Source: Tachypleus tridentatus (lineage: Eukaryota > Arthropoda > Merostomata > Xiphosura > Limulidae). From it: a DNA stretch of 64,000 bases. This document shows, in pieces, positions 49,296 to 61,844 of this stretch; position 1 is the stretch's first letter; each line of letters starts with the position of its first letter. Where the stretch lies: NCBI RefSeq assembly GCF_004210375.1, contig NC_134830.1, forward strand, positions 48,241,094 through 48,305,093, read 5' to 3'. Made by a program: the position numbers and the translations under genes. The notes below the pieces were generated by a model, which saw nothing but the letters and a program-made list of their open reading frames with translations, was not told the DNA's origin and made no database searches.

Positions 49296-51228
49296 GTAAC
49301 TGTTGTTATTCTTACGTATAAGTTAGTTCTCTTTTATTTTTAATCTTACCTGTTATAGAGTGTTGGTTAATGTATTCTCTTTATTTAAATTATAGTTATA
49401 AATAATACATGATAGTTTTAGTGTTGTAGGTTGCAGCCACATTTGCTTCTGATACAATGACTTTTAATTTATTCCATATATAAATAACTTTGAAAGTACA
49501 TTATATTTTCCTTCTTAACTTCTTCCAGTATGTTATCTCTTACCAGCACTGTTTAGTTTTTACCATACTTTATTCATCTTCCTTGTATGTTCCACACACA
49601 GTGTTATATAAGTGGTTGTTGAAATTATTTTATTCAGGAAAGGTTGAGTTTGTTAAGTTATTAACAGTTTATACAATACTCTCAAATGTAGCATTATTTA
49701 CAAAACTGTAAACATTGTTTAGTGTGTAATACAATACTTAAAAAAAAAATTCAGACAGAAAAATGAAAGTTAGAGAATGAAGAAATAACAAAAATGTAGA
49801 AAAGTGGTCTGTGACAGTTCAGTTTTCCATAACACTTTTGAAATTGCTCCTGTAATTTTTTCTATGAATCACATATTTTTTCTAGAAAATATAAATCTCA
49901 CACTTAAAGAATGTTAAACAACTGATGTCACTTTACTTCCTACTTCATGTACAATTGTTTGAAGAACTTTTCTGTTTTGATAAGACATATGATTACTGAC
50001 AGAATATTAAGAGAGGAAAAATAAATTATTTTGTCTCATTATTATGTATAATAAAACATAAGTGAAATGTTAAGCTTTGTTTCTTTAGATAGTAATGGAA
50101 TGTTTATCAGTTGGCTGTATGACTGATGTTTGAGCCCAAACCTGTCTTTCCAAAAATGAAATAGCAGCAGTTTGTGAAGAAGAATGTTATATTGATTGTT
50201 ATAAGTAACTAACAAGAGGTTTTTTTACAGAAGATATCTGATGATTGTAATTTATTTAAAAGTTTGTCCAATAATTATTATAGATTCTTGTCAAAACTAT
50301 GGATACTTTCTTCCATAAACTTTCATTTCTCTAGTGATGACAAACATTTTAAATAACATTTCAGAAAGAAATAATGAATTTACATCCAAAATTGGTGAAG
50401 TTATCATATTGTAAACTCTGTAGTTCTTTCTATAATTACAGAAAGTTTCACCTCAATGCATTTCATGGAGGAACATCTTAAACAAGTGTACAAAATTCTT
50501 ATTAATTTACCTTTGGCAAGTTTTAACTGCACTAAATATCAGATAAAACTTATACCATTTTAATGTTAAATGCATAGCACATTTTTAATCTTCTATCATA
50601 CAAGTTATTAATTTGAAAAAGAGTAACATTAAGAAAGAACTGATAGTTCAAATACATACCATATAAACTTACAGAGTGATTTGTCATGAAAATGGGTTAA
50701 AAATTTACAATTATAAAATTGGTTTTATCCAAAATTACAAAACTAATTAAAGTTATGAAGAACACATATTTAAAAACTACTGCAGGCAACAGCCTAGTCT
50801 TTCAAGATTACCTGGTAACTTCAAAAATCTACTGTGTGTGTTTTGCAAGCAGTATTATGCTAAGCGTTGTTTATCTATAATCATAAAATGGTGTGTGTGT
50901 ATGTGTGACCACCAGAGCTCCAAAAGGAAAGAACCAAGAAAAGTGAAGTTTTTAACCCATACAAAGTGGACCCTATGAGTAGTGTACCTGGGTATTAGTA
51001 CTGATTCATGTGTGCACTTATCCTCTCAATGAGGCAAGGTAGAAAAAAACATGTAGTAAAGAAGTGATTTGTTACATAACAACATCTAATACATAGAAAA
51101 GTCAAAAGATTTTGGTAAAGATGTCATCTAACAATGGCTTCTGTGTCATGCTACTCAGCAAGAAAAATAATAGGCTATACTTTTATACTAAAATAGGTTC
51201 AAAATATCCACAATCAAATAGAAGTGGA
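49296..51228. other. Intron-like sequence of the PAK relic
   Basis: The part to about 50150 is unique to copy B. The rest aligns with copy A 8300-9354. No exon for the missing hinge region (VMEYLAGGSL in PAKs) was found. Confidence 0.45.
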
Positions 51229-51369
51229 CTGGACCCCTTTTGAGGGGCCATGCCATTTTATTATGAGTTGGAACCCATACCATCCCACCAGTACTGAAAG
51301 TCATATATAACCTATACACTTCATACAAGGGGGCCCATGCACCTAGAGACAATGGCTAGTCTACCTCTG
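51229..51369. mobile_element. hAT-like MITE, copy B
   Basis: This is the counterpart of 9355-9505. The right end AGTCTACCTCTG is intact. The left end is degraded (TAGAAGTGGACT). Because both duplicons share it, it inserted before the duplication. Confidence 0.55.
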
Positions 51370-51894
51370 TCACATAGAGTATAAAAACCTAATAACTTGG
51401 GCTAGCTGGGAACTGTCATTTATATAACAACATTTAATACATAGAAAATACAATGTGTTAACATAATGGTGCTTTCCTGCAGTGGCTTTTGTCATGTTGC
51501 TTAGTAACAAAAGTATAGCCTAATATAGTACTATAAATATAAATGAAATATGTAAATTAGAAAATTGGAAAATGTGTGTTGATTTCTTAACTTAGAGCCT
51601 GCACTGATTAAAGAACTTTGTTTTTTATTAAAATAACTGGTAACATAACAGCAAATACCTTAATTCAGAAATGACTTAAGTTTAAAATTACTCAGGGGTA
51701 GTCATTCAAGGTTGTTGGTGTCAACCTACAAAGCCCACACTTTACTCATTGCCAACTTTATGCTGGGTGTTGGTGTTAGTGAAAATCTCTATCTCTTGGC
51801 AGCAGATGGTAAAACAACTAATATATCAACCTAATAACCCAATCAGTAACATGTTAAGATATTTGTCTTTGAAATAAATTCATATTTCATATAG

Positions 51895-51991
51895 GTTCTC
51901 CAGGCAATAGAGTTTCTACACCATAACATAATTCATAGAGATATTAAAAGTGATAATATTTTACTTGGAAAAGAATGAACCATGAAACTAG
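51895..51991 (+). pseudogene. PAK-like kinase relic exon (catalytic loop), copy B
   Basis: An acceptor (TTTCATATAG) is followed by [20 protein letters not shown] then NILLGKE, TGA, TMKL and a donor (CTAG|GTAAGT). It matches PAK '[33 protein letters not shown]'. The catalytic HRD Asp, the following Lys and the Asn are all kept. A single TGA at 51976-51978 replaces a sense codon. The next exon's DFG start is seen only in copy A (12953), and its phase fits this donor. Copy A has no counterpart of this exon. Confidence 0.9.
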
Positions 51992-52266
51992 GTAAGTTTT
52001 TAGACATACAATATCTTTGTGAAATCGAGCATTTCTAAGTATTTTAGGTTGTTTGTAACAGTTTTCTCATTTGGTAGATTACTTGACAGTATATACATGT
52101 TATGAAAATGTTGAAACATCACATATCAGTGGTTTACTTGATTATTTTTATAAAAGCATAAAATATGTACATGTAAGTACAAATGTTTCCAGTTCTCATG
52201 TTTAATACATCCTTAATGATTTGTAAGAAAATATATTCATGTTTTTCTTTTATTTATCTTAACTAA

Positions 52267-52524
<258 letters not shown>

Positions 52525-53060
52525 TAGTTTTAAGTTTTAAAAGTTACAAAATCATCAAATTAGATAGAAAATTAAATACTTTGGTATAACAACAACAACA
52601 AAATATTTGATTTAATAAATCTCGGAGGAACTTCCAGTGAATAAAGTTAATCTTTCACTAACAATTTCAAGATCTTTTAATAACTTGGGTGCATTAATGC
52701 TTTGCTTTAATTAAACTCAAATGTTTCTCCAATAAAGTTAATCATAAATATTGTCATTGTTTCACAAAACACAAATTCTTAAAAGCTACATTTTAGTATT
52801 TTAAAACACAATCGTCTGCTTTGTCCAGAACGTCTTTCACCAACTACAGGGAATAACTATAATAAAGACAAAAACAAGACTGTTCACATTATTCAAACAT
52901 GTAGATGTATTAAAGATGATGATGAACAGTGGAACAATGAAAACAACAATGAACATTTGACAAGACTGTATACAGTAACAAACAGATAATTATTAAATGT
53001 TGTGGAGTGTATTATATTATTATCTTTAAAATTTATAAACTACAGTGCTTTTTGCCATAG

Positions 53061-53820
53061 TATTTCTGTCGAAACTTTTAGAATGTTCACCATCAATGAG
53101 TTTTCCTTATGCTTATAAATCAGTTTGCCTATCTGTTATTTCATTAAGAAATATAAAAAAAATTCTTATTTTTGTTAATGTAGAATATTGCTTGATACAT
53201 AAATATTCAAACTGCAGATATTTTTAACTGAATCATATAAATTAAAAGTGGTGCCATATGTTCAAATGAGAAAACAAGCAACTACATTAAGGCCTTGAAT
53301 AGCTCTGCTTTCATTGTGAATATGCCCCCTGCCTGGTAGCTCAGCAATAGATTTGGGGTTTCATTATATTATGCTACCAATATTAAGTACCAAAAAGGAT
53401 AATTTGTTTGTGTTAACATGAAGCTTTTAACATACATATTTTTATGTTCAAACGAAAAATGAAAAGTAAGATGGTAATCAATTAATCATAAGCTAAAATT
53501 TGATTCACACATCTCGTTTTACCCTCTTGCTATAGGAAACTGTGTTGCCCCAACTAAATACATTAATACTAATATAATGGTTTGCTTGAAAACTATATGA
53601 GTTCCCTTAACTGAAAGCCACTCATGTGTATACTTTTGAGATTTATACTGTAGAAACTATATAAAATGAAAAGTTAATCTTATAACTTTGTGACATCATA
53701 GGACATTTTAACATCTATGAATTTCTATGGAACATTGACTTTGAACTGTTAAACACTAGAACGTTAATATATGTGCAAATTGTTTTTAAATAAGATTACT
53801 ATGTTATATATCTGGAATAC
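53061..53820. other. AT-rich stretch, possible SINE head scrap
   Basis: There is no similarity to copy A beyond this point. GCCTGGTAGCTCAGCAATAG at about 53331-53350 resembles a tRNA 5' half (D-arm) and may be a scrap of another tRNA-derived SINE. Nothing else was recognised. Confidence 0.3.
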
Positions 53821-53824
53821 AACT

Positions 53825-54155
53825 AGATGTATGTTTCAGTACTGGACTAAATGGATGTATGTTTCAATACTGGACTAACCAGTTGTAACTTTTAATACTG
53901 GACTAAATGGATGCAACTTAATATTGGACTAACTAGATGTAACTCATAATATTAAACTATATGGTTGTAACTTTTAACACTGGACTAACTACATGTAAGT
54001 GTTAATACTAGATTAACTAAATGTAATGTTAATACTAGACAAACTATGTTAATACTAGACTAACTATGGGTAACTTTTATTACTAGAATAACTAGATGCG
54101 AGTGTTAATACTAAACTAACTATGGGTAACTTTTATTACTAGACTAATAATTTCA
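53825..54155. repeat. Minisatellite, ~28-bp unit
   Basis: The motif ACTGGACTAAATGGATGTAA plus a short AT tail recurs about every 26-30 bp. Core GGACTAA starts are at 53844, 53872, 53900 and 53926, and units become more degenerate to the right (ACTAGACTAACTATG). Confidence 0.85.
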
Positions 54156-55369
54156 GTCGCATTTAGTCTAAACAATGTTTAATAGCTTCTCAGAAGCCCT
54201 TCCATGTGTCTTCAACACTTTAATGTGAATTTATTATTGCTGGTTGTGTTAAAGCAGAACCACGTTAGACTATCTTTTATGTCTACTGAATGGACAGCAT
54301 TTTAAAAGAAGCAAGAGAATAATAACATTTACCAGAAATGGTAATATAATGTATTTATTACTGTTTTAAAATAGTGCTTACACATATCATTAAAACATAT
54401 ACAGTAATTGAGAAATATTCCTGTGGTTTACAGTACATGAACATATATGTAGTGGGCACTCACCACAAACCACCTTCAAAAATGACACACGTAAAGTTTG
54501 AACTGAATTTGTTAAAAGTTGCTTGAAATCGTATTATACCAAGTGACATAATTAAATAACTCTTTCAATCGTCTCTCTCTAGAAAAGAAGTGCATCAACT
54601 GAAGTACAAGCCCTGTTAAATATACAACAAAATATATATGTATGTCTACACTTTCATTAGCTGTAAAACCAACTTGAATCTCTCTCGGCAGTTAAAAGAA
54701 TTTATATGAGTACTTCCAATGTAAAATAACAACTGTTTAAAGATATTTATCGAACCATCCACATGTTCACAATACTCTGACCCCCTTCCCATTCACTTCT
54801 CAGTGACATGGGACTAACCAACCACAACCAACAGGTTTAGCTACATACATAGTTCTAGTTTATGTATTTAAATATCTTGTTTACAGGTAATTAGGATACT
54901 ATATTATTTTCAACACAAATGTTATTAAAGTTATGTTTAGTCTTGTTATTTTTAAATATTAATATTGTGTTAAATGGAATACAATTTCCATTTTCTGCAA
55001 TCTAATTCACATATTCGTTTTTAATGAACATACAATAACAAAATAGAATTAAACGTACATATAATACCACTATTATTTGTTTCAAAGGGTTAGAAAATAA
55101 AATGTTACATATTTCACTACATATTAAAAGGTTTCTTTCAAGAAGAACTCTGTGAAATGATATTTATTCTGAGAAGTGAATTTAAATGTTAAATCTCAGC
55201 ATAATTAAAAGATAAGACTATCAAAAATGTTTTAAATTTCTATAACATTATTGTACAACTGCTGGTGTCAGGTCACGAGACAAAGTTAACGTTCTCTTTA
55301 TTCAAGATGATTATTACAAATACTCCATTACAATGATAATACCACTATGTTCATGAAGCAGTTTCATAT
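54156..55369. other. AT-rich stretch, no gene seen
   Basis: Non-coding sequence between two minisatellites. No open frame with domain signal and no RNA gene was seen. Confidence 0.5.
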
Positions 55370-56060
55370 TTACAGTTTTGGGTTACAACAGTCAGTCACG
55401 ATACTTCCATGTGTTCTGAGTTATAACAGCCAGTCAAGTTAATCCAATGTGTTCTGAGTAACAACAGCTAGTTAAGTTACTCCTGTGTGTTCTGGTTTAC
55501 AACAGTGATCAAACAACCAGTCAAGATACTCCTATGTGTTCTGAGTTACAAATGTAATCCAACAGCCAGTCAAGTTACCCCCATATGTTCCAGGTTAAAA
55601 CAGTGATCCAACAACCAGTCAAGGTACTTCCTTGTGTTGTGGGTTACAACAGTAATTCAACAAGTCAAGATACTCCTGTGTGTCCTGGATTAAAACAATA
55701 ATCCAACAACTAGTCAAAATACCTTCTTGTTTTCTGAGTTACAAATGTAATCCAACAACCAGTCAAAATACTTGCATGTATTCTGGATTACAACTATAAT
55801 CCAACAGCAAGTGAAAATACTCCCACGTGTTCTGGGTTAAAACAATAATCCAACAGCCAGTCAAGACACTTCCTTGTGTTCTGTGTTACAAGTGTAATCC
55901 ATAAACCAGTCTAAAATACTCCTATGTTCTGGGTTGCAAATGTAATCCAACAGCCAGTCAAGGTACTTGCATGTGTTCTGGGTTACTAATGTAATCCAAC
56001 AACCAGTCAAGCAACTACTAAGTACCTGGATATACAAAAATAATCCAACAACCAGCTACA
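55370..56060. repeat. Minisatellite, ~49-bp unit
   Basis: About a dozen degenerate units share the pattern CAACAGCCAGTCAAG, TACTCC, TGTGTTCTGGGTTACAA and TGTAATC. CCAGTCAA starts at 55517, 55566 and 55615 give a 49-bp period. It lies 0.5-1.2 kb past the stop codon of the minus-strand gene and so may be in or near its 3' flank. Confidence 0.85.
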
Positions 56061-56619
56061 ACACTACTGTAATATTTTTATGTTATTAGATTAATCACAT
56101 AACAGATTATAGTACTGGATTATGAGGGTTAATGCACAACTGAATATGAAACAGCTAGGTTTTTATTTACTTACTGGGTCACATGTAACAACATAAGTTG
56201 CAGTGGGTACCTACATATTTATTGGTTAATGTATTATCTTGCATAACATATCACTAGTGCTTACATTCTTAACCACACAAACAGGAAATTACATAAGATG
56301 CCATGAACACATTTTGTCATTATGTTACCACATTTCATAAGACTGATGAACTTCACTAATATTGCAATACCGATGTGTTGTTGATTACTACACTTGATAG
56401 CATTGAGTTAAGACCCTGTAGTAGACATCAATAAAATGGTTGTTGTCACTGTACAAATGTCACCATGTTAGGCAGCGTAGTTCACAGTGGTGTTATATCT
56501 CATGCCCAAAGTCCTATAGGGTTCACGTTAAGGTATCTGTGTCCCTTGCTATCTTTTATGTACACTAAAAGCATCAGTTAAGAATGTTTTCACAGTAACA
56601 TATGGAACAGATGAAGTTT
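56061..56619 (-). other. Probable 3' UTR/3' flank of the WH2 gene
   Basis: This lies downstream of the minus-strand stop codon. A minus-strand AATAAA lies at 56218-56223 and another at about 56162-56167, roughly 400-460 bp past the stop. Either could be the polyadenylation signal. This is inferred from position only. Confidence 0.35.
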
Positions 56620-56691
56620 CTAATGGCTAAATGAGCTTGAAGAAGTTGATCCAAAAACTCTCAGCTGCCAGTTGATGTTGGTCACAGGGAC
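56620..56691 (-). CDS. WH2-type protein, terminal coding exon
   Basis: A strong acceptor (CATCTTGTTTTTCAG on the minus strand) is followed by 23 codons, VPVTNINWQLRVFGS then a serine run ending FSH, and TAG at 56620-56622. The preceding exon ends in phase 0 at 58744, and this exon opens in that same phase. Splicing gives ...GGRGGLRT|VPVTN, completing the LRxV end of the WH2-like motif. If the intron is instead retained, the protein ends five codons after LRT (VSLYY). Splicing is favoured by the good acceptor and the serine-rich ending like the rest of the protein. The intron is about 2.05 kb. Confidence 0.65.
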   Translation of the reverse strand, partial: VPVTNINWQLRVFGSTSSSSFSH

Positions 56692-57191
56692 CTGAAAAAC
56701 AAGATGGTAATTTTGTTAATGTTGCCATCAATTTAAAAGTAAAGAACTACAAATGTTTATTTAAATAAACCACCTACTCATAAAGTTTATAAGTAGAATT
56801 AAATTTGGGAATTATTAGAGACGAGTAACTTCTTATACTTGGAACTACTCTTCCCTATTTTACATGTATATATTTCTTTCGGTCCTTTTCAGTATATTTC
56901 AAATTTAACTGGTTTTGTAAATTTTTGTGTGTGTTTGTTTTAGCTTTGCTTCAGACAGTAATGCTTACATCAATTTCCCACATTTGGTTCAGATGATTAT
57001 GGCCATGAACATTTCATATGTCTAGTTCTTGTAATTACAGCTACTTCTCCATTCAAGATATAATGGTCCTTTTCTCAAGCCTGTTTCCAATGATTATATG
57101 TATTCTAGTCATGTCTGATTCTACTGGTTATGACTGGTCTACTATCCAATTCTATTTCTACTGATATGTATGTAGTTTTGCATACCTACCT

Positions 57192-57310
57192 TTTAAACTC
57201 AGATGTTATCAAATGTTGTTTTACATATCTATCTTTAAACTCAGATGTTATCGAACGTTGTTTTACATACCTATCTTTAAACTTAGATTATATCATATTT
57301 ATGTGTATAC
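57192..57310. repeat. 42-bp tandem repeat, about three copies
   Basis: The block TTTAAACTCAGATGTTATC recurs with an exact 42-bp step (TAAAC at 57194, 57236 and 57278). The third copy is more diverged. The step is a multiple of three, so it leaves a spurious open frame. Confidence 0.85.
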
Positions 57311-57989
57311 TAAAAATTTCAGTTTGGTTGAAAAAATTTTATGCTGACCTTCAATGTGTTTTAGTTAGTGTACCCATTTCCAAACTTGTATTCTTTAATA
57401 CAAGACTCAGTTGTGATTATAAAAAACTTATATATTGGTGTACATGCTTCCCAACTTGGTTTTATGTCAGTATGACATTACAAACATTTCCCAAATTTGA
57501 TTCAAATAAGTAGGATTAAGTGAAATTATCCCCACTATGACACTGATAAATATACTTGTATGTCCACCTCCCAACAGTTTATTAAGATATTGTACAAGTG
57601 CTAATTTCCAAAATCCATTTCCGTTTGGTAAATCCATGTCTCCATTTGCAAATCTTAACCCTAGTTAACAGTGCTTGAACATTTCTAAACTTATCAACTT
57701 TAGTTCTAATAGATTTTTTTTCATTTCTAAGTCCAATGAATAAGCTTGAAAGAGTGTTTCTAAATTTTAGAATTAGTGAATATGTTTAGAAATTAATTTC
57801 TTAAAATTCAGTACTCTAGTGTAATGTTGGTACTTTTTCAGTTCTGATTCTTTCTAACATAGCTGTGTTCACTTGTTAACTAAGGTTGTTATAAGCATAC
57901 TTCTTCATGCACTCATCAACTCCAGTGTTAATTACTAAATTTCAGTGTTAACCTCTCTATGTGGGCTGTAATAGGTATATTTGTCAACC

Positions 57990-58195
57990 TCCAAGCTTTA
58001 GCAGTAGTGTGTATGTTTGTGTGCCACCTCCATAACTCTGGCAGTGGTGTATATTCATTTGTTACTTTCCTAATTAGCAGTTGTGTGTATGTTTGTGTGT
58101 CACCTTCATAACTCTGGCAGTGGTAAGTAGGTTTGTTTGTTACCTTCCTAATTAGCAGTAATGGGTAAGTATGTGTTCCATTTTCATAACTCTGA
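57990..58195. repeat. 76-78-bp tandem repeat
   Basis: CATAACTCTG starts at 58031, 58107 and 58185, with CCTAATTAGCAG and GTGTGTATGTTTGTGTG between them. There are about 2.7 copies. Confidence 0.85.
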
Positions 58196-58213
58196 AGTGG
58201 TTGGTAGAGTTGT

Positions 58214-58302
58214 TTGTCAGGTTTCATGACAATACTTACTTAGAACAAACTTTACATGTGTCAGGTTTCATGACAATACTTACTTAGAACAAACTCTCTA
58301 TG
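58214..58302. repeat. 44-bp direct duplication
   Basis: TGTCAGGTTTCATGACAATA and the following TTAGAACAAAC are present twice, 44 bp apart (TCAG at 58217 and 58261), almost without change. This looks like a recent duplication. Confidence 0.9.
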
Positions 58303-58743
58303 TATAATACTTTTATGATTCAATGCCATTTTCCTATTGGATATGGTCAATAAATGTGGTGGTTTTATGCATTACTGAGTTCAGTGTAGCCCATTTTTTC
58401 AACAGTTACATTTGTATCATACTCAGAAAGCCTATTTAAAGAGTACTGTTTTATTTTATATTTTTCCAAACTTTGTTTTAAAAATTGTTCTATGGTAATC
58501 TTCAACAGTGAAGTCATGGTGATGAATATTTATATCTTAACTATAGAATCAAAAGTCTTCCAACAGTAGACTTTCAAACAACATCTGTACTAGTGTTTCT
58601 ACAACAGGCATTCACCACCTATTCAATCAATTTCATCATAAATACCCTGCCTAAACAATCGATTAAAAAATATCCATTAATTATATCAAATAATGTATAT
58701 TATGTTCAAATAAAAACAAAAATGTTTAATAATACAAACTAAC

Positions 58744-61007
58744 CGTTCGAAGGCCTCCTCTTCCTCCAAAATTCCTGATATCAATTAATAGCTTATCTCT
58801 TGGGTCAATATCTGAAATATATGTAGCTTTCTCTTTACATTTGTTCTTGGAATCAAGGTGTTTCTCAGGCAATGTAAAAGTGGAGAGTGACTTGTTGGAT
58901 GAAGCTAAAGATAATGGTGGTGGTGGTGGGATATTCTGGTGGCCATTTATTAGATCATTAGATTCCTTTAAAGACCTTGCAGTACAATCAATTTTAAGCA
59001 CATTTGAGTTTACTCTGTTAATTTTTGTTTTATCTTTGTGGTTTGTTATTAGACATTTAGTGTGTTTAGTCTCAACACTAGAGCTTTGGCACTCTTTTTT
59101 CTCAATGATATGTTCTTCTGCAGAGCCTCCATTCAACAGGTTTTGTACTGTATCTTCTGAGAAACCTCTGACAACAGGAGCACCAAAGTAAGTATATGTT
59201 ACACCTGGCTTACTAGTATTAATGTTCACTTTTGTGATTCTTGGTTCCCGATGAGATGTCTGATAATCCAACATGCTAGTCTGGCTTCCTGAAGTGTTCT
59301 TCTCATACTTTCCTGTTTGATATACACTTGCAGACTTTGAGCTTAGTTGTGAATTTCTTCCCTCAGTAGAGATTTTAATACCTGACTTTGTCGTTTTCTC
59401 AGATTGTCTAGTGGAACACTTTGGCACATTAGTTGTGACAGTAGAACTTGAGACAGTGACTTCTGCCTGTGTAGTAAATGGTTCTAACTTAGACTGTGAG
59501 TGGACCACATTTTCTGTGGTATGAAAGTTGGATTTTTTTGAACCCTCCTTGTGGTTTCTTTGTTGCCAAGAGCCAATAGTAACATTTGTTAGTATCTGAG
59601 TTTTTGGTCTTTGTTGTCTTTCTGGAAGAGAACTTTGTCTTGTTTTAATCATGCTGACATAATTCTCTGATGGTTTGTCTTTACAATGTTTTTGAGGTTC
59701 TACAAATAATGTTGCATTCCCCTGGTTTCTTGTGTTTTTATTATTGAGTGAGGTTTGATATAAAGGTGAAATACAAACTTTTGTGCCAGTTTCTCCACTT
59801 TGCAGAACAGTTTGGTTTCGTGCAAGCTGTTCTCTCCATAATACAAATTGTTCCTTTAGTAGTTTGTATTTGGCTTGGAGGTCTTGATTTTCACTTGTAG
59901 AGTTTAGATCAGAAACTGCATTACATATGTCTCGATCAGACTGGACCCTTCTCAAGTTGGCTGAACTACCAGGATGTATGTTCTGATGAGTATGTTGATG
60001 TCCAAGCTTTGAGGTTGGGTATAATACAAGGTTCAACATGGATGTTGACCTCCCAGTCAATGGTGATGATTCAATATCAGAAAGCTGTGAACAATTGAGC
60101 CTAACCTGACCTTTGAGTCCTTGAACAGATCCTTCCTCATCACATAAAATTGGCTGAAGGTGAGACTTTGAAGTCTTTTTGATATGTGTACTCAAGTCAT
60201 TATTTATTTGTTTATCATTTGGTGTTTCTGACATTTTGGAGGTAAAAGTTTCCACTTGTCTTTTTAACATTCTGTTTCTAGTTTCTTTCTGTATCTCTTG
60301 ATCGATGTCCACTTCTGCCTGAATGAGCTGAGGGCCACCTTGAAACTCTGGTAAATTTCCTGATTTCTCTGCTGTAATGTGTGTATATATATCTTCCTCC
60401 TGTTTTTTGTAAGCACCAATTGAAAAGTTGATAAGAGCTGGCTTTTGGTTGTCTTGAGGTATTCTTTTAATGGAAGCTGTTTTCTCAGCATAGCAACCAT
60501 CATCAACAGCTGCTGATTCATGGGAAACCAAGCAAGTAAAATCTGCAAAATAACCATTAACATCTGCTAGTGATTCCTGAGAAGACAGGTAAACAGGTTC
60601 AGCAAAGTAACCATCAACATCTGCTACTGATTCCTGAGAGGAGAGGCAAACAGATTCAGCACAATAACCATCAACATGTTTTACTGATTCATGAGATAAA
60701 AGACAAGTAGATTCAGTACCAATCTTGTCTGTAGTATCTTCATCAAGTTGAGAATTACTTTCAATACCATGCTCCTCTTGAAATGGAGAAGGTGGTCCAA
60801 GGAATGAATCACTTGCATGCAGTTCATTTGAAATTGGAATTATATCTTGTGCTTCTTTTTCAACAGCAGAAAATTTTGCTTCAATAGGGGAAGGAATGAG
60901 TTGGTTGGTAACATTTTGATTAAGTTGGCCAATACATGTCATCATCTCTGAGTTGATAGTTTCTTCTTTTGAGGTAATACTTTCCATTTGGTCAAGGAAT
61001 TCTGTAA
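58744..61007 (-). CDS. Large exon of a proline-rich, WH2-motif protein
   Basis: A 2,264-nt exon. It starts at an acceptor (TTGTTCTTTTCCAG) within codon phase 1 and ends in phase 0 at a donor (ACG|GTTAGT), giving 754 full codons without a stop. Most of the protein is low-complexity Ser/Thr/Gln-rich, probably disordered. Near the N-terminal fifth are four 19-residue repeats (type ESVADVDGYFAEPVYLSSQ). At about half way comes a short coiled coil (LQAKYKLLKEQFVLWREQL). Near the end are a proline run (IPPPPPLSL, about 58910-58935) and a C-terminal WH2-like motif, DKLLIDIRNFGGRGGLRT. WH2 motifs bind monomeric actin, so an actin-regulating role such as in cordon-bleu, espin or related proteins is inferred. 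The family was not identified with certainty. The ATG at 61044 is probably intronic. Confidence 0.85.
60485..60715 (-). repeat. 57-bp coding repeats (19 residues, four copies)
   Basis: In the large exon the protein reads ESVKHVDGYCAESVCLSSQ, ESVADVDGYFAEPVYLSSQ, ESLADVNGYFADFTCLVSH and a shorter ESAAVDDGCYAE. Each is 19 residues with E-S at 1-2, D-G-Y at about 7-9 and L-S-S-Q at the end. The frame is kept through all copies, which supports a coding exon. The Ser/acid/Tyr pattern could offer phosphorylation or docking sites; that is inference. Confidence 0.85.
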
Positions 61008-61121
61008 CTGGAAAAGAACAATTACTGAATGCTGTAAGTTCCATTTAAATTCTGTACAACATAATTTAAACAGCATGTATTTAAGCTCTTAAATAAATTT
61101 CATAAATTTATATTTAAAACA

Positions 61122-61420
61122 AGGCTGAACACGACCCAGTGGTTGGCATGCCAGGCTGCAGAGCCAAGGCTCTGTGGTTTGTATCTCATTATCACAAAAA
61201 GTAAAAAAAAAAAAAATTCTTGCTAAAACTTTTGATCCATGAATGCATTGTATGAATTTCAGCACATCCCAAAATTTAGTCTAAAGGTTAGTCCAAAAAC
61301 TTCCAATGATTATGTTGACTAGCTACCTTCCCTCTAGTTTATCACTTCAAAATTAGGAATGGCTAATGTAGATAACCCTAGTGTAATTTTATGTAAAATC
61401 TAACACAACAAATTATTTAA
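61122..61420 (+). mobile_element. tRNA-derived SINE with a different head
   Basis: The head GACCCAGTGGTTGGCATGCC, with a B-box-like GTGGTTTGTATCTC, differs from the head of the SINEs at 8047, 16665 and 47981. It then runs through an A-rich tract into the same body and tail (TGACTAGCTACCTTCCCTCT, then GGAATGGCTAATGTAGATAA). It is degenerate, and inserted in the intron opposite to the gene's sense. Confidence 0.65.
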
Positions 61421-61844
61421 AGATAAACATAAAACTGTGTCTCCATTTCACTACTGCTCCAAGCTCTTCTCCACCAAATGTCTTCCTACTTTTACTTCTT
61501 TTCCAGTTAACTGTTCTTCAAATCAGACATAAGATCAGGCACATCTTGTCACATGGATCCCACATATTAAAGTTCTAATTCTTGCTCTTTCCTACATTTT
61601 ACAAGAGCTATTATTTTAATCCAATCCTAGCTCTGTCTCATGGTTTCCATAAGCCATCATTCTAAATCACATATTTATAATTTTTTTATGACATTTCAAG
61701 AGGTTTGTTTCTCCAGCTCTTAGTGAGAGTCTGTTAAACCAATAAGCTTACAGCGACATCAGCTATCTGGTATGAGAAATCCAGAAAAATTTGAAAGGTG
61801 TAAAATTGTAGAGTATAAGCATTTAATGTTACATTAGCTTATCA

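Larger units (their letters stand above)
56692..58743 (-). other. Last intron of the WH2 gene
   Basis: Donor GTTAGT (minus strand, just below 58744) and acceptor TTTTTCAG define it. It holds three small tandem repeats. Open frames at 57130-57513 plus and 57928-58227 minus arise from these repeats and are not considered genes. Confidence 0.6.

Noticed and set aside
57130-57513. A 127-codon plus-strand open frame.
   Set aside because: It is made of the 42-bp tandem repeat, a multiple of three, lies in an intron of the minus-strand gene and has no domain.
58841-59191. Plus-strand open frame opposite the WH2 exon, and a second minus-strand frame at 60264-60563.
   Set aside because: Both are shadows in other frames of the 2.26-kb coding exon, which has the better composition, repeats in frame and matching splice phases.
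61008-61044. ATG at 61044 as the start codon of the large WH2 exon.
   Set aside because: A strong acceptor TTGTTCTTTTCCAG lies just after it, and the exon beginning at 61007 matches the phase of the exon at 63377-63541, so this ATG is probably intronic.
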